Shown here: piece by piece, positions 36,701 to 49,287 of the stretch | Numbering within the stretch: position 1 is the stretch's first letter | Layout of the letters: each line of letters begins with the position of its first letter | From: Drosophila miranda | Taxonomy: Eukaryota; Arthropoda; Insecta; Diptera; Drosophilidae | Direction of reading: 5' to 3' | Assembly: GCF_003369915.1 (NCBI RefSeq) | Contig: NC_046673.1 | Span: 21,815,718-21,879,717, forward strand | DNA: 64,000 bases | Notes under the pieces: generated by a model | The model's database searches: none | What the model saw: only the letters and a program-made list of their open reading frames with translations | What the model was told of the DNA's origin: nothing | Position numbers and translations under genes: made by a program

Positions 36701-39700
36701 ATTGCGAATGGTTGGTGGAGGTGTCACCGCACCATCGTATAGTTTTTGATGTGCAGGACTTGGAGATTGAAAGCGGATACGAATGCTCCTGGGACTACCT
36801 CGAGGCCTTCGACACCAACAGCGGGGACGACGATACCGAGGGCCGGAGAATTTTCAAGATCTGTAGCGACGGTAGCGACGGCGACCAGCAGCAGATTTCC
36901 GGCTCGAATACAGCCCTAGTGCGGTTCGTCAGTGACGACTCTATCGCGCGGAAGGGATTCCGCCTGCACTTCCATGAGTCGTGTGGCCAACAGATCACAA
37001 TCGATGACACCGACTTCGAATACCTCAGCCTGGAGCGGCAGGCGGCCCGCAATGAAACCTGCCTCTGGGTGCTGCAGGCATCTGATCCCGGCAAACACAT
37101 CATCTTCACGGCCACTAGCATCAAGCTGCGATCGGAGGCTGACACCATGTATCCCCATGAGAGCGACTGCATGCCCGTGGGCGTAAAGATCTACGATGGC
37201 CCTGAGGCTACGGGGACGCCGCGTCTCCGGTTCTGTCGCTCCCATCCGCCGGCGCTTATATCGAATGGCCAGTCGCTCACCATCAGCCTGCCCCTGCTTC
37301 TGGTGGAGGAGTTCGAGGGCCACTTCATGACCATGGACACGGCCTGCGGCAGCCTCTACACGGCCATATCCGGCCGCTTCACCACCCCGTACTACCCCGG
37401 CAGCTATCCTCCGAACATCGAGTGCATATGGGTGCTGGCGGCCAGCCAGGGGAACTCCCTGAGTCTGACCATCGAGTCGATGGACTTGGAGCAATCGGAC
37501 GGCTGCAACAGGGACTATATGGAGGTGCGCGAGGAGGTCGAGCGCGGCCCCCTCATCGGGGTATATTGTGGCAATCAGGTGCCCGGAGTCATTCACTCCC
37601 GGGGATCAATCTGGATCAAGTTCAAGAGCGACGACGACATCGTGGGCGAGGGTTTCATGGCCTCCTACAACTATGGTATGTCTGTTTATATCCGGTACTT
37701 GAAGAGTATTGGGGTACTTTAGATTTTTGCTGAAAATTGATGTGTGTGTAACACACGGAAGGAAGCGTTTCTTGATCAGCCATGTCGGTCTTGTCCGTCC
37801 GATGAGCGCCTAGATATCAGATACTATAAGAGTTAGAGCGACCACAACATGTATCCAGACTCCTGTGAAATCACACTAAATCAAGGATATTTCACAATTG
37901 TGCCACGCCCCCTTCCGCCTCTGCACTGAATCATAAAGCGTGACCATATCTAGCAGATGGCCGAATCTGGATCAGATCGAATCCATATTATAGCCAGAAG
38001 GAAGATCTGAAACTGGCTCTCTCTCTCTCTTTCTCTCACGCACGTACTCTTCCTCGTGCAGTGTATGCGCTCTGGCAGAGGGGAGCAAGATAAAACGCGG
38101 CTGGTATTGTTGTGAGAATAGAGAAAAACAGACACATATACATACATATACTAACTAAGAATCAGTTACTGTTTTTATTGGTTTTGAACTTTTGTTTTGT
38201 TTCTCTTAAATTCATGCGCTATTTCTAGAGCGACACAACGAGCTAAACGGCACCGAGGGAATAGTGCAGTCACCTCAATATCCGAGCAAATTCCAGTCCG
38301 CCGATCCGTACAGCTGGCGCATAATCGTGGACAAGAACTATGTGGTCATGATCACAGTAGACCATCTCAGGGACTTGGACCATCCGCATCTGCGCTTCTA
38401 CGACGGCTACTCGGACATCGGAGCACAGCTCGAAACAGTGAGCGACGCACCCATTATATCCAGCACCAATGTGGTGTACTTCACGGCCAGTCGGGGTCCC
38501 TTCAAGCTGAACTGGCAGCGCCTGTCCAAGGAGTCGCTGCGGTCGAACCGCACGGCCGAGGAGCAGACGCGCCACTGCGGCCAGCAGTTGCTCCGCCTAA
38601 ACCAGACAATGTTCACTTTGAATTCGCCCGGCTACCCCGGCGGCTATGAGGCTGGACTACAGTGCGCATGGAGCCTGGTGCCGGTCAATCCTGCCATGCA
38701 CGCCGTGTTCCAGCTGGCCAAGCTCGATCTTGAGGTCTTTGGCAATGGTGAGTGCATAGCCGACTATCTGAAGATCTCGCAGAGTGCTGACATGCAGACC
38801 TGGACGGAGCAGGCAAAGCTCTGCGCCGAACCGAACAACACCTCTCCGCGCATCTTTCACGGATCTCCCTACCTCAAGGTAGAGTTCATCACGGATGCGA
38901 GCATTAATATGACGGGCTTCAACGGTGTGGTGCGCACCGAATGCGGCTCAGAGTTTTCCTCTCCCAGGGGCCTGGTTAACATCACGGAGACTGTGCTTTC
39001 CAGCCCCCTCAGGCCCCAAGAGTGCGTGTGGAAGTTGCGCGTTCGCCAGGGACGTCGCATCCGTATCGACTTTCCGGACTTCCAGCTGGACAGCCCGAAT
39101 GGCGGGTCCGGAGCTCCGTCTCCCTTCGGCGGAGGTCAGCAGCAGTGCGGCACCTTTTTGATGGTGCGGAACGGCTATGCCGCGGACTCCCCCTTCCTGG
39201 GCAGGGGCAAGTACTGCGACAGTGGCATTACGGATGTCCTGGAGACGACCTCCAACCGGGCGTACATCAAGTTCCGCTACCAGGGATATCCTCGCTTCCG
39301 GGTCACCTTCCGCTTCGAGGAGCTGGGCCACGCCTGCTCTGGCAGAATCGTACTGGGTCCTGCCGCAGGCGAGCAGCAGGTCATCACCTCCCCCAACTAC
39401 CCCAACCTCCCCAATCCGCACTCGGAGTGCGTGTGGGTGATCACTGCCCCGTCGCAGCACAGAATCGCCGTGCAGTTCTTCGGCAATTTCGATCTGACTG
39501 CGGCGACGGGCGCATCCAAAGATGTCACCGAATGCGACCGCGAGTTCATCCAGATGAACGACGGCAGCACGGAGCTGAGGCCCGAGCTGGGACGCTTCTG
39601 CGGCAATCGCAAGCCGAACACGGTATACTCGTCGGGCAGCCAGCTCCGGATACGCTACTACACAGAGGTGCCTGAGCCGCTGCACGGCTTCCAGGCCCGC

Positions 39701-42700
39701 CTCAGCATCGCCCGCTGCGGCGGCACCTACTACAGTCCGGAGGGGGAGTTCAGTTCGCCGACTCCGGACCAGTTGCAACTGCACTCTGATCAGGGCATGG
39801 CCCTGGAGGAGTGCGTGTACACCATCGAAGTGGACAAGGGCAACACCATCAACCTCGAGAGCGATAGGCTGCACTTGCCCCAGCCGGAGGGGGCCAACTG
39901 CTCCCAGCACACACACGTGCGGCTGGAGGAGATCGAGGCATACGGCCTGGAGGGGGAGGAGCGTGTTATCGATACCCTGCTTCTGTGCGGCACGAACGAC
40001 AGGCGACTCCTGGTGGAGACCAACAAGGTTGTGGTGCGGCTGCGGCTGGTCGATGGTAACCTGCAGGAGAACCAGGGATTCCGCTTCCGCTATAAGGCGC
40101 TCGGGTCCCGATGCGGCGAAAAAATCGTGGCCATGCAGGGAGTGCTTCAGACACCAGGCTATCCGGACGGCGTGACCCATCCGATGCACTGTGTGTGGCG
40201 TCTGGAGGTGCCCAAGGGACGACGTGTCCGCGTTGAGATTCTCGACTTCAATACCGGCGGAGAGACAACGACTCGAGGGTCGCCCGCCTTCCGTGGCCGC
40301 CTCACCTTCGCCAATGACCACAAAATACAATCCATCCTCGGACGGTACACCAGCGACCCACCATCCGAGATAATCTCCTCGGACAACACGATGGGTATCG
40401 ATGCCTTCCTGCTGCCTTTTGGCCGACATCGCGGCTTCAAGCTACGCTTCAGCGCCCACGGAATAAGTGAGTGCCGGCTCCTGAACCCCGTCGAGGGCGG
40501 GCCCAGAGGATCCCTGAATTTTGAGCGGTCGAATCTGACCAGCATGGTGCACTGCAGCTACAACCTCAGTCCGCCGCCCAACAGCACGATCCTCATCCAG
40601 GTGCTGTACTACAATAGTAGCTCCGTGATCATGAGGAACCAGCACATCTGCGCCCTCCTCTCGCCCCTCAAGCTCTCGCGCCTGGAGCAGTCTGAGCCGC
40701 TCCTCTCACACTTCCTCTGCGGATTCGATAGCATTGGCCCCGGAGACACTCCGCCCACCGTGCGAGTGCCCTTCCCCATTCAGCTGACCGTTTCGGCCAG
40801 CATCCGCAACGAGCTCAGGCATCTGGCTCTTGGCTATAGCATGCAGTCCTGCGGCGGCATTTGGCCGCTGGAGCCGGGTGACAATCTGACCATCCGCCAG
40901 CCGACTGGCATGAGCGGTGTGGCGGGAGCCATCGACTGTGCCTGGGCCATCGGTCCCGACATGGATGCGAACGGAGAGGACGGACCATCTCCGCAGGATA
41001 TCCAGCTGGAGGTGTCCCTCACAGTGAACCTGCCGAATGGAGGTGGATCTGTAGGTGAGGGCGGCTGCCATCAGCAGTTTCTCAAGGTGTACAACGGTCC
41101 CGACCAGAACTCACCCACTCTGGGCACCTACTGCGACCAGGCCTCGGCCGTCAATCTGGTGGTGGAGCGCGGTCTCTTCCTGGAGTACCATGCCGACCGG
41201 TACGAGGCCAACTCCACCTTCAATGTGTCGATAAAGTACGGTTCGGGGTGCGGGGGCAAGCTCAGCTATCCGTATCGCCACATTGACTTCAGCGAGCAGT
41301 ACAAGAACAACGTAGAGTGCGTGTGGGAGGTGGAATCGGAGCCGGGCTACCACATTGGACTATCGTTCCTCTCCCGCTTCTACATCGAGGACAGTAGTGG
41401 CTGCACCAAGGACTATCTCCTGGTCCAACAGCGCAACGAGTCCGGCGGCAACTGGACCGACCTGCAGAGGATTTGTGGTCGGGCCCCGCCGCAACAGATC
41501 AACACCACAGCCCCCTTCATGCGTCTCATATTCCGCTCCGATGCCGATGTGGTGGGCGACGGATTTGTGGCAAAGTTCGAGCGGAACTGCGGCGGTACTC
41601 TCTACGCCACTGCCGACGAGCAGGAGCTGACCAGCCCCGGCTACCCGGGCTATGATAAGAACCTCATGTGCAGCTGGACATTCGTGCCACAGGATCCGCA
41701 TGCAGCCGGCGTACTGGTCAGCTTCCTGCAGTTCGACTTGGAGCAGGCGCCCATAAATGTCTGCCCCTTCGACAACGTCACGGTGGTCACGAGGGATGGC
41801 AACGACCACGTGCAGCAGGCCACCATCTGCGGGGTGAAGCACAACCACGAGTACCGGGCCAAGCAGTCCATCGATCTGACCCTACGCACGGACAGCAGCT
41901 ACAACGGGCGCGGCTTCCGGCTCGTATACAGCACTCGGCTGTGTGGTGGCGTGGTCAGCGAGACGGGCGTGGTGGCGTCGCCGCGGCAGCACACGGACAA
42001 CATGCTGCCGCCCAGCAGCGACTGCTACTGGAATCTGACAGCGCCAGAGGGCCACAAGTTCACCATCAAGTTTGAGCTCCTCGACTTTGAGGGACACTCG
42101 AACTGCGCCTACGACGGGGTGGAGGTCTTTGCCGGGGCGGTGCCGAACGAGAGGTTGCGGGCCGGACGCTTCTGTGGGCGTATCACCGAGGATCTGCCCA
42201 CCATCAGCATCGGTAGCGATCGCGCTCTGATCCACAGCTTCTCCGATGAGCGGGATCCCTCGCGAGGATTCCGGGCCCTGGTGCGTGTGCTGCGCAACTG
42301 CGATGAGCACATCCAAATTAACAACTCCGCCAGGTATGTGTTCAGCAAGTTCTACAGCCAGGAGGGCTACGACCCCAACCTGGACTGCAACATCGTGTTC
42401 AGTGCACCGGCCGATCAGCAGCTGAGCATCGAGTTCCGCAGCTTCCATGTGGAGCAGTCCGAAGACTGCCATAAGGACTTTGTTGAGCTGCGCGACGGGG
42501 CCGGACCCTTTTCGGAGCTCATTGGCAGGTTCTGCGGCTATAATCAGCCGCCAACTCTGACCACCTCCCGGCACACACTCTTCTTGCGCTTCTTCACGAA
42601 CTCGGACATTAATGACTCCGGCTTCGAGCTGACCGTTAGCAACATTCCGAGGCTTTGCGGCAGTCCGGAGATTAAGCTGGAATCCACTGGCCTCAAGCAG

Positions 42701-44305
42701 GTCACCCTAGGCTCTCCCTCCACGAAGGCCGAAGGCAATTACGACAACGGTGTCGCCTGCTTCTGGAAGATCACCGGGGATGCGGCCCTCAATCTTCAGT
42801 TCGTTAGCTTCGATTTGGAAGGACCCGATGCCAGTGGTAATTGTACGGCTGACTATCTGAAAATCTACAACAATGAGGTAATTTGTTCCGTCAAGATTCG
42901 GGTTTTATTTTACGCTCAGCGCTTTGCCACCATGTATGGTGCGGGAGGGAAGACCAAAATAAGACCCGAACAGAGAGCCCGTTGCGTGAGCGTACCACCA
43001 TGTATAATTTCAGCATGATTAGGATGAGCACGACCAGCCTCTGGTTCGGGTTTCATTCACACATCCAATTCATCACTCACACACATGCAATCACAACGAA
43101 TCTTGTTGCTGTATTTGCTGTTACTGAAAAGAGAGCGATACAAAAGATAATTTAAGAGCATCCGGATAGACGTTGCTAGAACTGATTGTGGAAAATATCT
43201 TGAGAGCTATTGGAAGCTGCTGTTTAAAAGCTTCGCAAATGTATCCTCAAATCAAATAATTTAAGTTTTCCTGTCTCTCTGTCTCTGTGATTTTTAGGAT
43301 GCCCTGATGGTGGAGCGGGGCTTTGGCAGTGAGCTTATTTTCAACGGCCACACGTCCGGTCTGAACATGCTCAATTATGCCACGGAGCATGTGTATTGCG
43401 GCGCCGGAAAGCCGGACACATACTACGCGAATGCCCACGAAGTGTACATGAAGTTCCGCACGAACGGTGCGGTGACTAGGCCCGGCTTCCGGATTCGGGT
43501 GTCCCTGGACTCGGACTGTCAGCGCCACTATAGTGGGCTTCAGGGACGAGTGCGGTTGTCGGAGACCTCGGACTGCGATGTTTACATCCGGGCGCCTGCC
43601 AATTACACGCTCAGCCTGTACCAGGCGGAGCTGGTGTTCGGATCATTTGATTGCGATCAGGAGAACATGCAGGTGTTCGACAGGAACAACCAGTCGCTGC
43701 AGCGCGTCTGCTCCTACGTGGATGCGGGCAAGAGCCTCTTTAGTCAGACGAACGAGCTGCGGCTGCACATTAAGACCGGCTCCTATCTGAGCACGCTGGA
43801 CCTGACCTTCCTGGCCAGCCCCGTGGAGGCGGGCCCCGGGTGCGGCGGCCAACTCTACAACACCGAGGGCATCTTCACCAATCCCTTCTATCCGGACAAT
43901 GTACGCAACAACTCCGATTGCCGCTGGACGATCCGGGTGCCCAGCAACAACCGCGTGCTCCTGTTCTTCGAGAGTAAGTCAAGCTTTCCTTGGAGTTGGC
44001 CCAAAACTGATTATCCTTTCCCTTGTCCAGCCTTCAATCTGGGCTCGAGAAGCACCTGCCACACAGACTTTCTGCAGCTCCTGGAGACGGACGTGGTCAC
44101 TGGCGAGGAGCGAGAGATGCGACGGTTCTGCGGCGATGACGCCCCGCGTGTCTACAAGAGCCAGAGCAGCCAGCTGGTCGTCCGCTTCCATAAGACTGTA
44201 AACTACGACGGTGTCGGTTGGGTCATTAAGTTCTCCAGCGTCTACTCCAACTACCAGATACCCGCATATATGCTTGGAGCATTCGATGCGGCAGCCTTAG
44301 CATAA
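30740..44305 (+). CDS. Cubn: Cubilin, endocytic EGF/CUB receptor
   Basis: Twelve exons: 30740-30828, 30905-31198, 31479-31662, 31777-32538, 33013-33768, 33830-34522, 34629-36356, 36406-36568, 36623-37675, 38229-42877, 43298-43973 and 44031-44305, giving 3,773 aa, close to the size of known cubilins. The start MGSARGRLLLWPCLILFADV is a good signal peptide. A pre-EGF segment resembles the trimerisation region; eight EGF modules follow (about residues 155-515), several of them calcium-binding DVDEC/DLNEC types, then about 27 CUB domains to the C-terminus. No transmembrane helix is present, as in other cubilins, which rely on amnionless. In flies cubilin serves protein uptake in nephrocytes. The reading frame is intact. 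Exon 10 alone encodes over 1,500 residues. Confidence 0.96.
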
Positions 44306-44509
44306 TTCTATCGTATTATTTTTATTTTATTTTATTTATTTATCCAAACTATCAAGTGTAACAAATTGTTTAATCCGTTTTTATAAAGCTCACCAAAATT
44401 TGCTAAAAATCTGATTGGTATATAACAAACCTTTATCCGTCGAGTGTGGAACGACTTAGTGCTTTGAACAATTTAGCTCGGTAAAGTCAAATTTAAAGTT
44501 GTCATTCCC

Positions 44510-44836
44510 CTACAATAGTATACTTTTTGAAGACGTGCGCCTGTACTTGGCATTGTACTCCCAGGTAAGGTTGTCCCACAGCGTGTCTAACTCGTGACTG
44601 CGTGTAGGCCCGGCCAACTAGCCAAAGATGATAATCGTCTGCAGGGAGAGCTTATTCCACGACCCTTGTGGTTCGATTGTCAGATGATGGGACCTCCAGG
44701 CATGGCACTTCTGAGCCGCTGTCTGCCTCATGTCGGTGGCACGTCGACTGTAGAAGAATCTCTGTAGAAGACTGTTGCCGGACTCGGCAATGCGACAGAA
44801 TGCTTCGGCCGCATCTTCGTCCACGGAGCTGAACAT
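44510..44836 (-). pseudogene. Small gene interrupted by in-frame TAG
   Basis: An ATG at 44836-44834 opens a 72-codon frame (MFSSVDEDAAEAFCRIAESG at the start) that ends IIIFG then TAG at 44620-44618. The same frame continues for 35 coding-like codons (LAGPTRSHELDTLWDNLTWE and onward) to a second TAG at 44512-44510. The composition of the second part, with Trp, Tyr and mixed charge, looks like protein. The interrupting TAG is one base from TGG (Trp), so a nonsense mutation of a protein of about 108 aa is the simplest reading. Readthrough or a truncated but working protein are alternatives. I do not recognise the family. It lies head-to-head with the Lon-like gene, with 277 bp between the two ATGs. 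Confidence 0.5.
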
Positions 44837-45113
44837 TTTGCAGCACAATTTCAAAAAAATTGCGATTTAATTGTTGAGAACAATGTGTTCCTACTCGTAT
44901 GTATACATAAGGAAACGGTACAGCAATACAACCGTTGTTTTTGAGAACTAACGAACTGTAGTGTTGTTGTGCATTTCCTGTTACAATTCACTCGTTTGCC
45001 AGGAAACTTAGAACACTACCATCATCCCTTCACCAGTACGTCCTGTCACAACATTTTGTTGTTTGCTTCGTTTTCTGCAGTTTATAAATTTTATTATCTC
45101 GAGCTGATTGAAA

Positions 45114-48100
45114 ATGATAGCTCGCGCCGTACGTGGGCGGCAGCTAATGCATGGCCTGTCCTCGACAGTCGTGTGGACCCGCAATCGCCGTGGCCAAAAG
45201 GCTTTGTCCGGATTTTTTAGCGAGATTTTAGCGGTTACTCGCTTGGAGAGACCCAATGAGGCGACAATGATGGCTCAGCGCTTCTTCACTAGCACTTCCG
45301 ATGATTTCGACGACATGAAAGCGCGGGATGAGATGCCCCGAGATGCCCGCGTGCCCGACACGGAGAAAGTGCCCGACGAATGGCCAAATGTTCCGCTACT
45401 GGCCGTGCGTCGGCATCCCGTGTTTCCGAGATTCAAGATGAATGTGGAGGTGAGTGCCATGACTGGAACATTGAACGCCCGTAGCCTTCCACGTCGTATC
45501 TTCCAGGTGTCCAATCCGTTTGTCGTAGAGCTGCTGCGTCGCAAAGTTACGCTCAACCAGCCTTATGTTGGGGTTTTCCTCAGGAAATTCAATGGGGAGG
45601 AGGAGATCGTCAGGAGTCTGGACGAAGTCTATCAGCTGGGCTCTTTTGCACTGATTCAAGAGGTTATGGACTTGGGCTACAAGCTGCGCCTACTGCTGGT
45701 GGCCCATCGTCGTATACGCATCACAGGACAGGTGGTCGAGGATCAGCAACCTCCAAAAGAGCCAGGTATGAGCCCAAATATGTAAATTGTGAAAAATTTT
45801 CTTGTGACATCATGGCATTTTCCAGTCGAAGCTGCAGCCGCAATCGAAGCCGAAGCGAGTACATCCGCATCAGCATCAGCTGCCCCCGCTGCAGCGCCTG
45901 TGCTCATTGTAGAGGTGGAGAATGTCAAGGTACAGATCTACAAACAAACCATAGAGGTCAAGGCGCTCACCCAAGAGATTGTCAAGACCCTACGCGACAT
46001 TATGATTTTGAATCCCCTGTATAGGTAAGCTATAAAATCAGAAACCGGAAGAAACTCCCTGCTTATCTCGCTTTATTTTAGGGATAGTCTCCGTCGAATG
46101 CTGCATCAAAATCAACGAGATGTGGACAATCCCATCTACCTATGCGACCTGAGTGCCTCCCTTTCAGCCGGTTACCCGGAGGAGCTGCAAAACATCCTAG
46201 AGGAAACAGATGTACAGTTGAGTAAAGATTTCCTTTGTATGATAATAAATGTTTTCTTCTAAGATCCGCAAACGCCTGCAGCTGTCCCTGACCTTAATCA
46301 AAAAGGAGTTGGAGCTATGGAAACTGCAGGAGCTAATTGAACGAGAGGTGGAGGAAAAGGTCACACAGCATCATCGCAGACACATACTGCAGGAAGAGCT
46401 GAATGTTATCAAGAGGGAGCTGGGCATTGAGAAAGACGACAAGGCCACCATCGCTGAAAACTTTTGCGGAAAACTCAAAGGAAAAATCGTTCCCCAAAGT
46501 ATCAAGCAGGTCATCGATAATGAACTGACAAAACTGAAATTTCTAGAGAGTCATAGCTCTGAATTTAAGTATGCAAGAGATCCATTAGTTCCGCCATCAT
46601 AATGCATCATCATAATGTAACTTTCTTTTTTGGTTAAAATAGTGTAACCCGCAACTACCTCGACTGGCTCACCTCGCTACCCTGGGGCGTCAAAAACCCT
46701 GAGAATCTCTGCCTGGACAAGGCCAGCGAGATCTTGAACCAAGATCACTACGGCATGGAGGATGTCAAGAAGCGCATCCTAGAGTTTGTTGCCGTCAGTG
46801 CCCTGAAGGGCACCACGCAGGGCAAGATCTTGTGCTTCCACGGACCGCCTGGTGTGGGCAAAACAAGCATAGCCAAGTCCATTGCTCGGGCCCTGAATCG
46901 TGAGTACTTCCGCTTCAGTGTGGGTGGCCTGACGGATGTGGCTGAGATCAAGGGATATCGTCGCACCTACGTGGCCGCTTTGCCTGGCAAACCAATACAG
47001 TGCCTGAAGAAGACCAAGACGGAGAATCCCCTTGTGCTCATTGATGAGGTGGACAAGATCGGCAAGTAGGTGGCACGAATAGCAATAGATGTAATGTCGA
47101 ATAGAAAGAAATATTATCACCAATCAATCTATCCACAGAGGCCATCTGGGAGATCCCAGCTCGGCGATGTTACAGCTTCTCGATCCTGAGCAGAATGCCA
47201 ATTTCCTAGACCACTATCTGGACGTGCCAGTCGATCTGTCGCGTGTGCTCTTCATTTGCACGGCCAATGTGGTTGACAGCATACCAGAGGCACTGAGGGA
47301 TCGAATGGAGCTGATTGAGATGTCTGGCTATGTGGCCGAGGAGAAGGTGGCCATTGCCCGTCAGTATCTGGTGCCGAAGTCAATGAACGACTCTGGCCTG
47401 ACCGACGAGCATATCAGCATCACCGAGAATGCCCTGAATATGCTGATACGAAGCTATTGCCGCGAGTCCGGAGTGCGCAACCTGCAGAAGCAGATCGACA
47501 AGGTTGTTCGCAAGGTGGCCTTTCTTTTCGTCAAGAAGGTGGGCACCCACTTCCCAGTGGATGCCGAAAACCTTACCACATTCCTGGGCAAGCAGATCTA
47601 TACCTCGGATCGCATGTACGAGACGACGCCGCCGGGCGTGGTCATTGGCCTAGCCTGGACGGCCATGGGCGGCTCATCGCTGTACATTGAAACATCGCCA
47701 CGGAGCAAGCGGAACGGTCGTAGAGGTCGAGGAGGTGGCATGTTATACATCACCGGAAGCCTCGGAGATGTAATGAAGGAGTCGGCGCAAATAGCACTCA
47801 CTGTGGCGCGTAAATTTATTGTAAAACGAGATTTAAGCAATAAGTACCTAGAGCTGAAGTAAGAGTCCTCGTAGAAGTCACTCGTTGATCCATCTCATCT
47901 GTGTCCATTATAGGAACATCCACCTTCATGTTCCTGAGGGGGCCGTACCCAAAGACGGGCCCAGTGCTGGCATCACTATAATCACCGCCCTAATTTCGTT
48001 AGCCACCAACAGGTCCGTGCGGAAGGATGTGGCCATGACGGGCGAGATATCGCTGAAAGGCAAAGTTCTGCCCGTTGGTGGCATCAAGGAGAAGGCCATA

Positions 48101-48409
48101 GCCGTAAGCAGATGCGTAATTATTGTTCAGCTTGATTCGATCTGATCAAATTACCGCCACTTTCAGGCACGTCGCAGCGGCATCAACTGCCTCATCCTGC
48201 CCGCGGACAACCAGTCGGACTTTGCGGAGTTGCCCAAATTCATAACCGAAGGCCTGGAGGTATACTTTGCGGCTACCTACGAGGATGTCTACAACATCGC
48301 CTTCTCCGAGCCCACCCAAAACGTGGATGTGACTGCCAAAGTGGTGCAGGTGCCCCTCGAGAAGGTGTCCGGCGAGGTCAACGTCAAGCCATGGAGGCCG
48401 ATGTCTTAA
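45114..48409 (+). CDS. Lon: Lon-family ATP-dependent protease, mitochondrial type
   Basis: Eight exons: 45114-45765, 45826-46024, 46082-46211, 46264-46568, 46643-47065, 47139-47858, 47914-48103 and 48167-48409, giving 953 aa. The N-terminus [14 protein letters not shown] is basic and suits mitochondrial import. The Lon N-domain starts near residue 85. The AAA+ module has Walker [10 protein letters not shown], Walker [10 protein letters not shown] and sensor ICTAN. The protease domain keeps the catalytic Ser (KDGPSAG) and Lys (KEKAIA), so it should be active in matrix protein quality control. Oddities: a low-complexity Ala/Glu linker (45826-45900), a substituted pore loop (YVAALPG, where most relatives have YVGAMPG), and an Arg/Gly-rich patch ([13 protein letters not shown]). 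From memory, melanogaster Lon is on chromosome 3, so this may be a paralog. ATTAAA lies at 48463. Confidence 0.88.
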
Positions 48410-48660
48410 TCGTATTGTTAGCTTAGGGGTTGGGTGTTGTTAACCTGAATGATTAGGCGACTATTAAAGTTGAGAAGAGGATATATACATATTTTATAAG
48501 TGCTACAAATGGTTCCTTGCTAATGATAAAATTGTCTCTTGGAAAGTGTAAGAAGTAGCTTCTTCTGAAGGCCATCCCTTTGTACTATTTGAGATTTTAT
48601 TTTAAATACCTTTAATCCTTGAAAAGACGTCATATTTTTGTTTTTCCAGCTCTTTCTTAG
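48410..48660. other. 3' flank of Lon-like gene
   Basis: AT-rich sequence with the ATTAAA signal at 48463-48468. No other feature was seen. The gap is short and ends at the gene remnant on the opposite strand. Confidence 0.5.
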
Positions 48661-49287
48661 CTAGCCGAACATCTCGAGGCGCACACTAATCGTCGAGCTA
48701 GGTGTCTCATGGATAGGACCGGTCAGCACAATATCAATCTCTCCGGCCACGGCCATCTGCAGCAATAAAATAATATTCTTCGGTGCTAGGATACTGAACT
48801 TCCAGATCGAACGATTGTTTTGCTTCTTGTTCAATTTAAAAGAACAACTACTCATGCCATAGAATCTTCGCAATGAGTCCAATGATATATGTATATAGAT
48901 GTGCTGATTAAGGTTCTGAGGCATGGGATTCCCTTGAGGTTATACTTCATCCCTGAACTGAGGATGCTAAAGAGACGAAGTTCGAGAGAGACCTCTTTGA
49001 ATTGTTCCGTTCCACAGACCTACCCACTCTTGGGGGATTGAGTAGAGTCATCGCTAGAAGGAGGCGTCAATGATGTATTTGGATCTCGACAACTGATGTG
49101 GGGGCGTTTAAGGATCTGGCAGCCAATTTGTTGCCTTCTATGGACCTCTTTTTGATCGCTTTGAAGTTTTATGCGTTTTAGACGGAGTCTTATCCAAGCA
49201 TTACCGAGGCGTATTCGAGACAGACCGAGTCCTTTCCCAGCCAGACAGAATCGTATCCCAACAGGAGAGAAGCGCACCCCTTGCAAG
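48661..49287 (-). pseudogene. Remnant of an unrecognised protein gene
   Basis: Reading on the minus strand, three coding-like blocks follow one another. The first is around 49287-49020 (ends SLTPPSSDDSTQSPKSG then TAG). The second continues in that frame (VCGTEQFKEVSLELRLFSIL...) to about 48930. After a frame shift comes an 87-codon block (48924-48661) containing NIILLLQMAVAGEIDIVLTG and ending ISVRLEMFG and a stop. The pieces look like a single protein broken by a stop and a frameshift. The stop lies in AGTGG|gtaggt, so a lost or alternative intron is also possible. The family was not recognised. Confidence 0.35.

Noticed and set aside
38948..40429. 493-codon open frame antisense to Cubn
   Set aside because: A shadow of GC-biased codon use in the CUB exon. 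Many similar antisense frames occur over Cubn and Ptp10D (for example 13082-14140) and none has domain-like structure.
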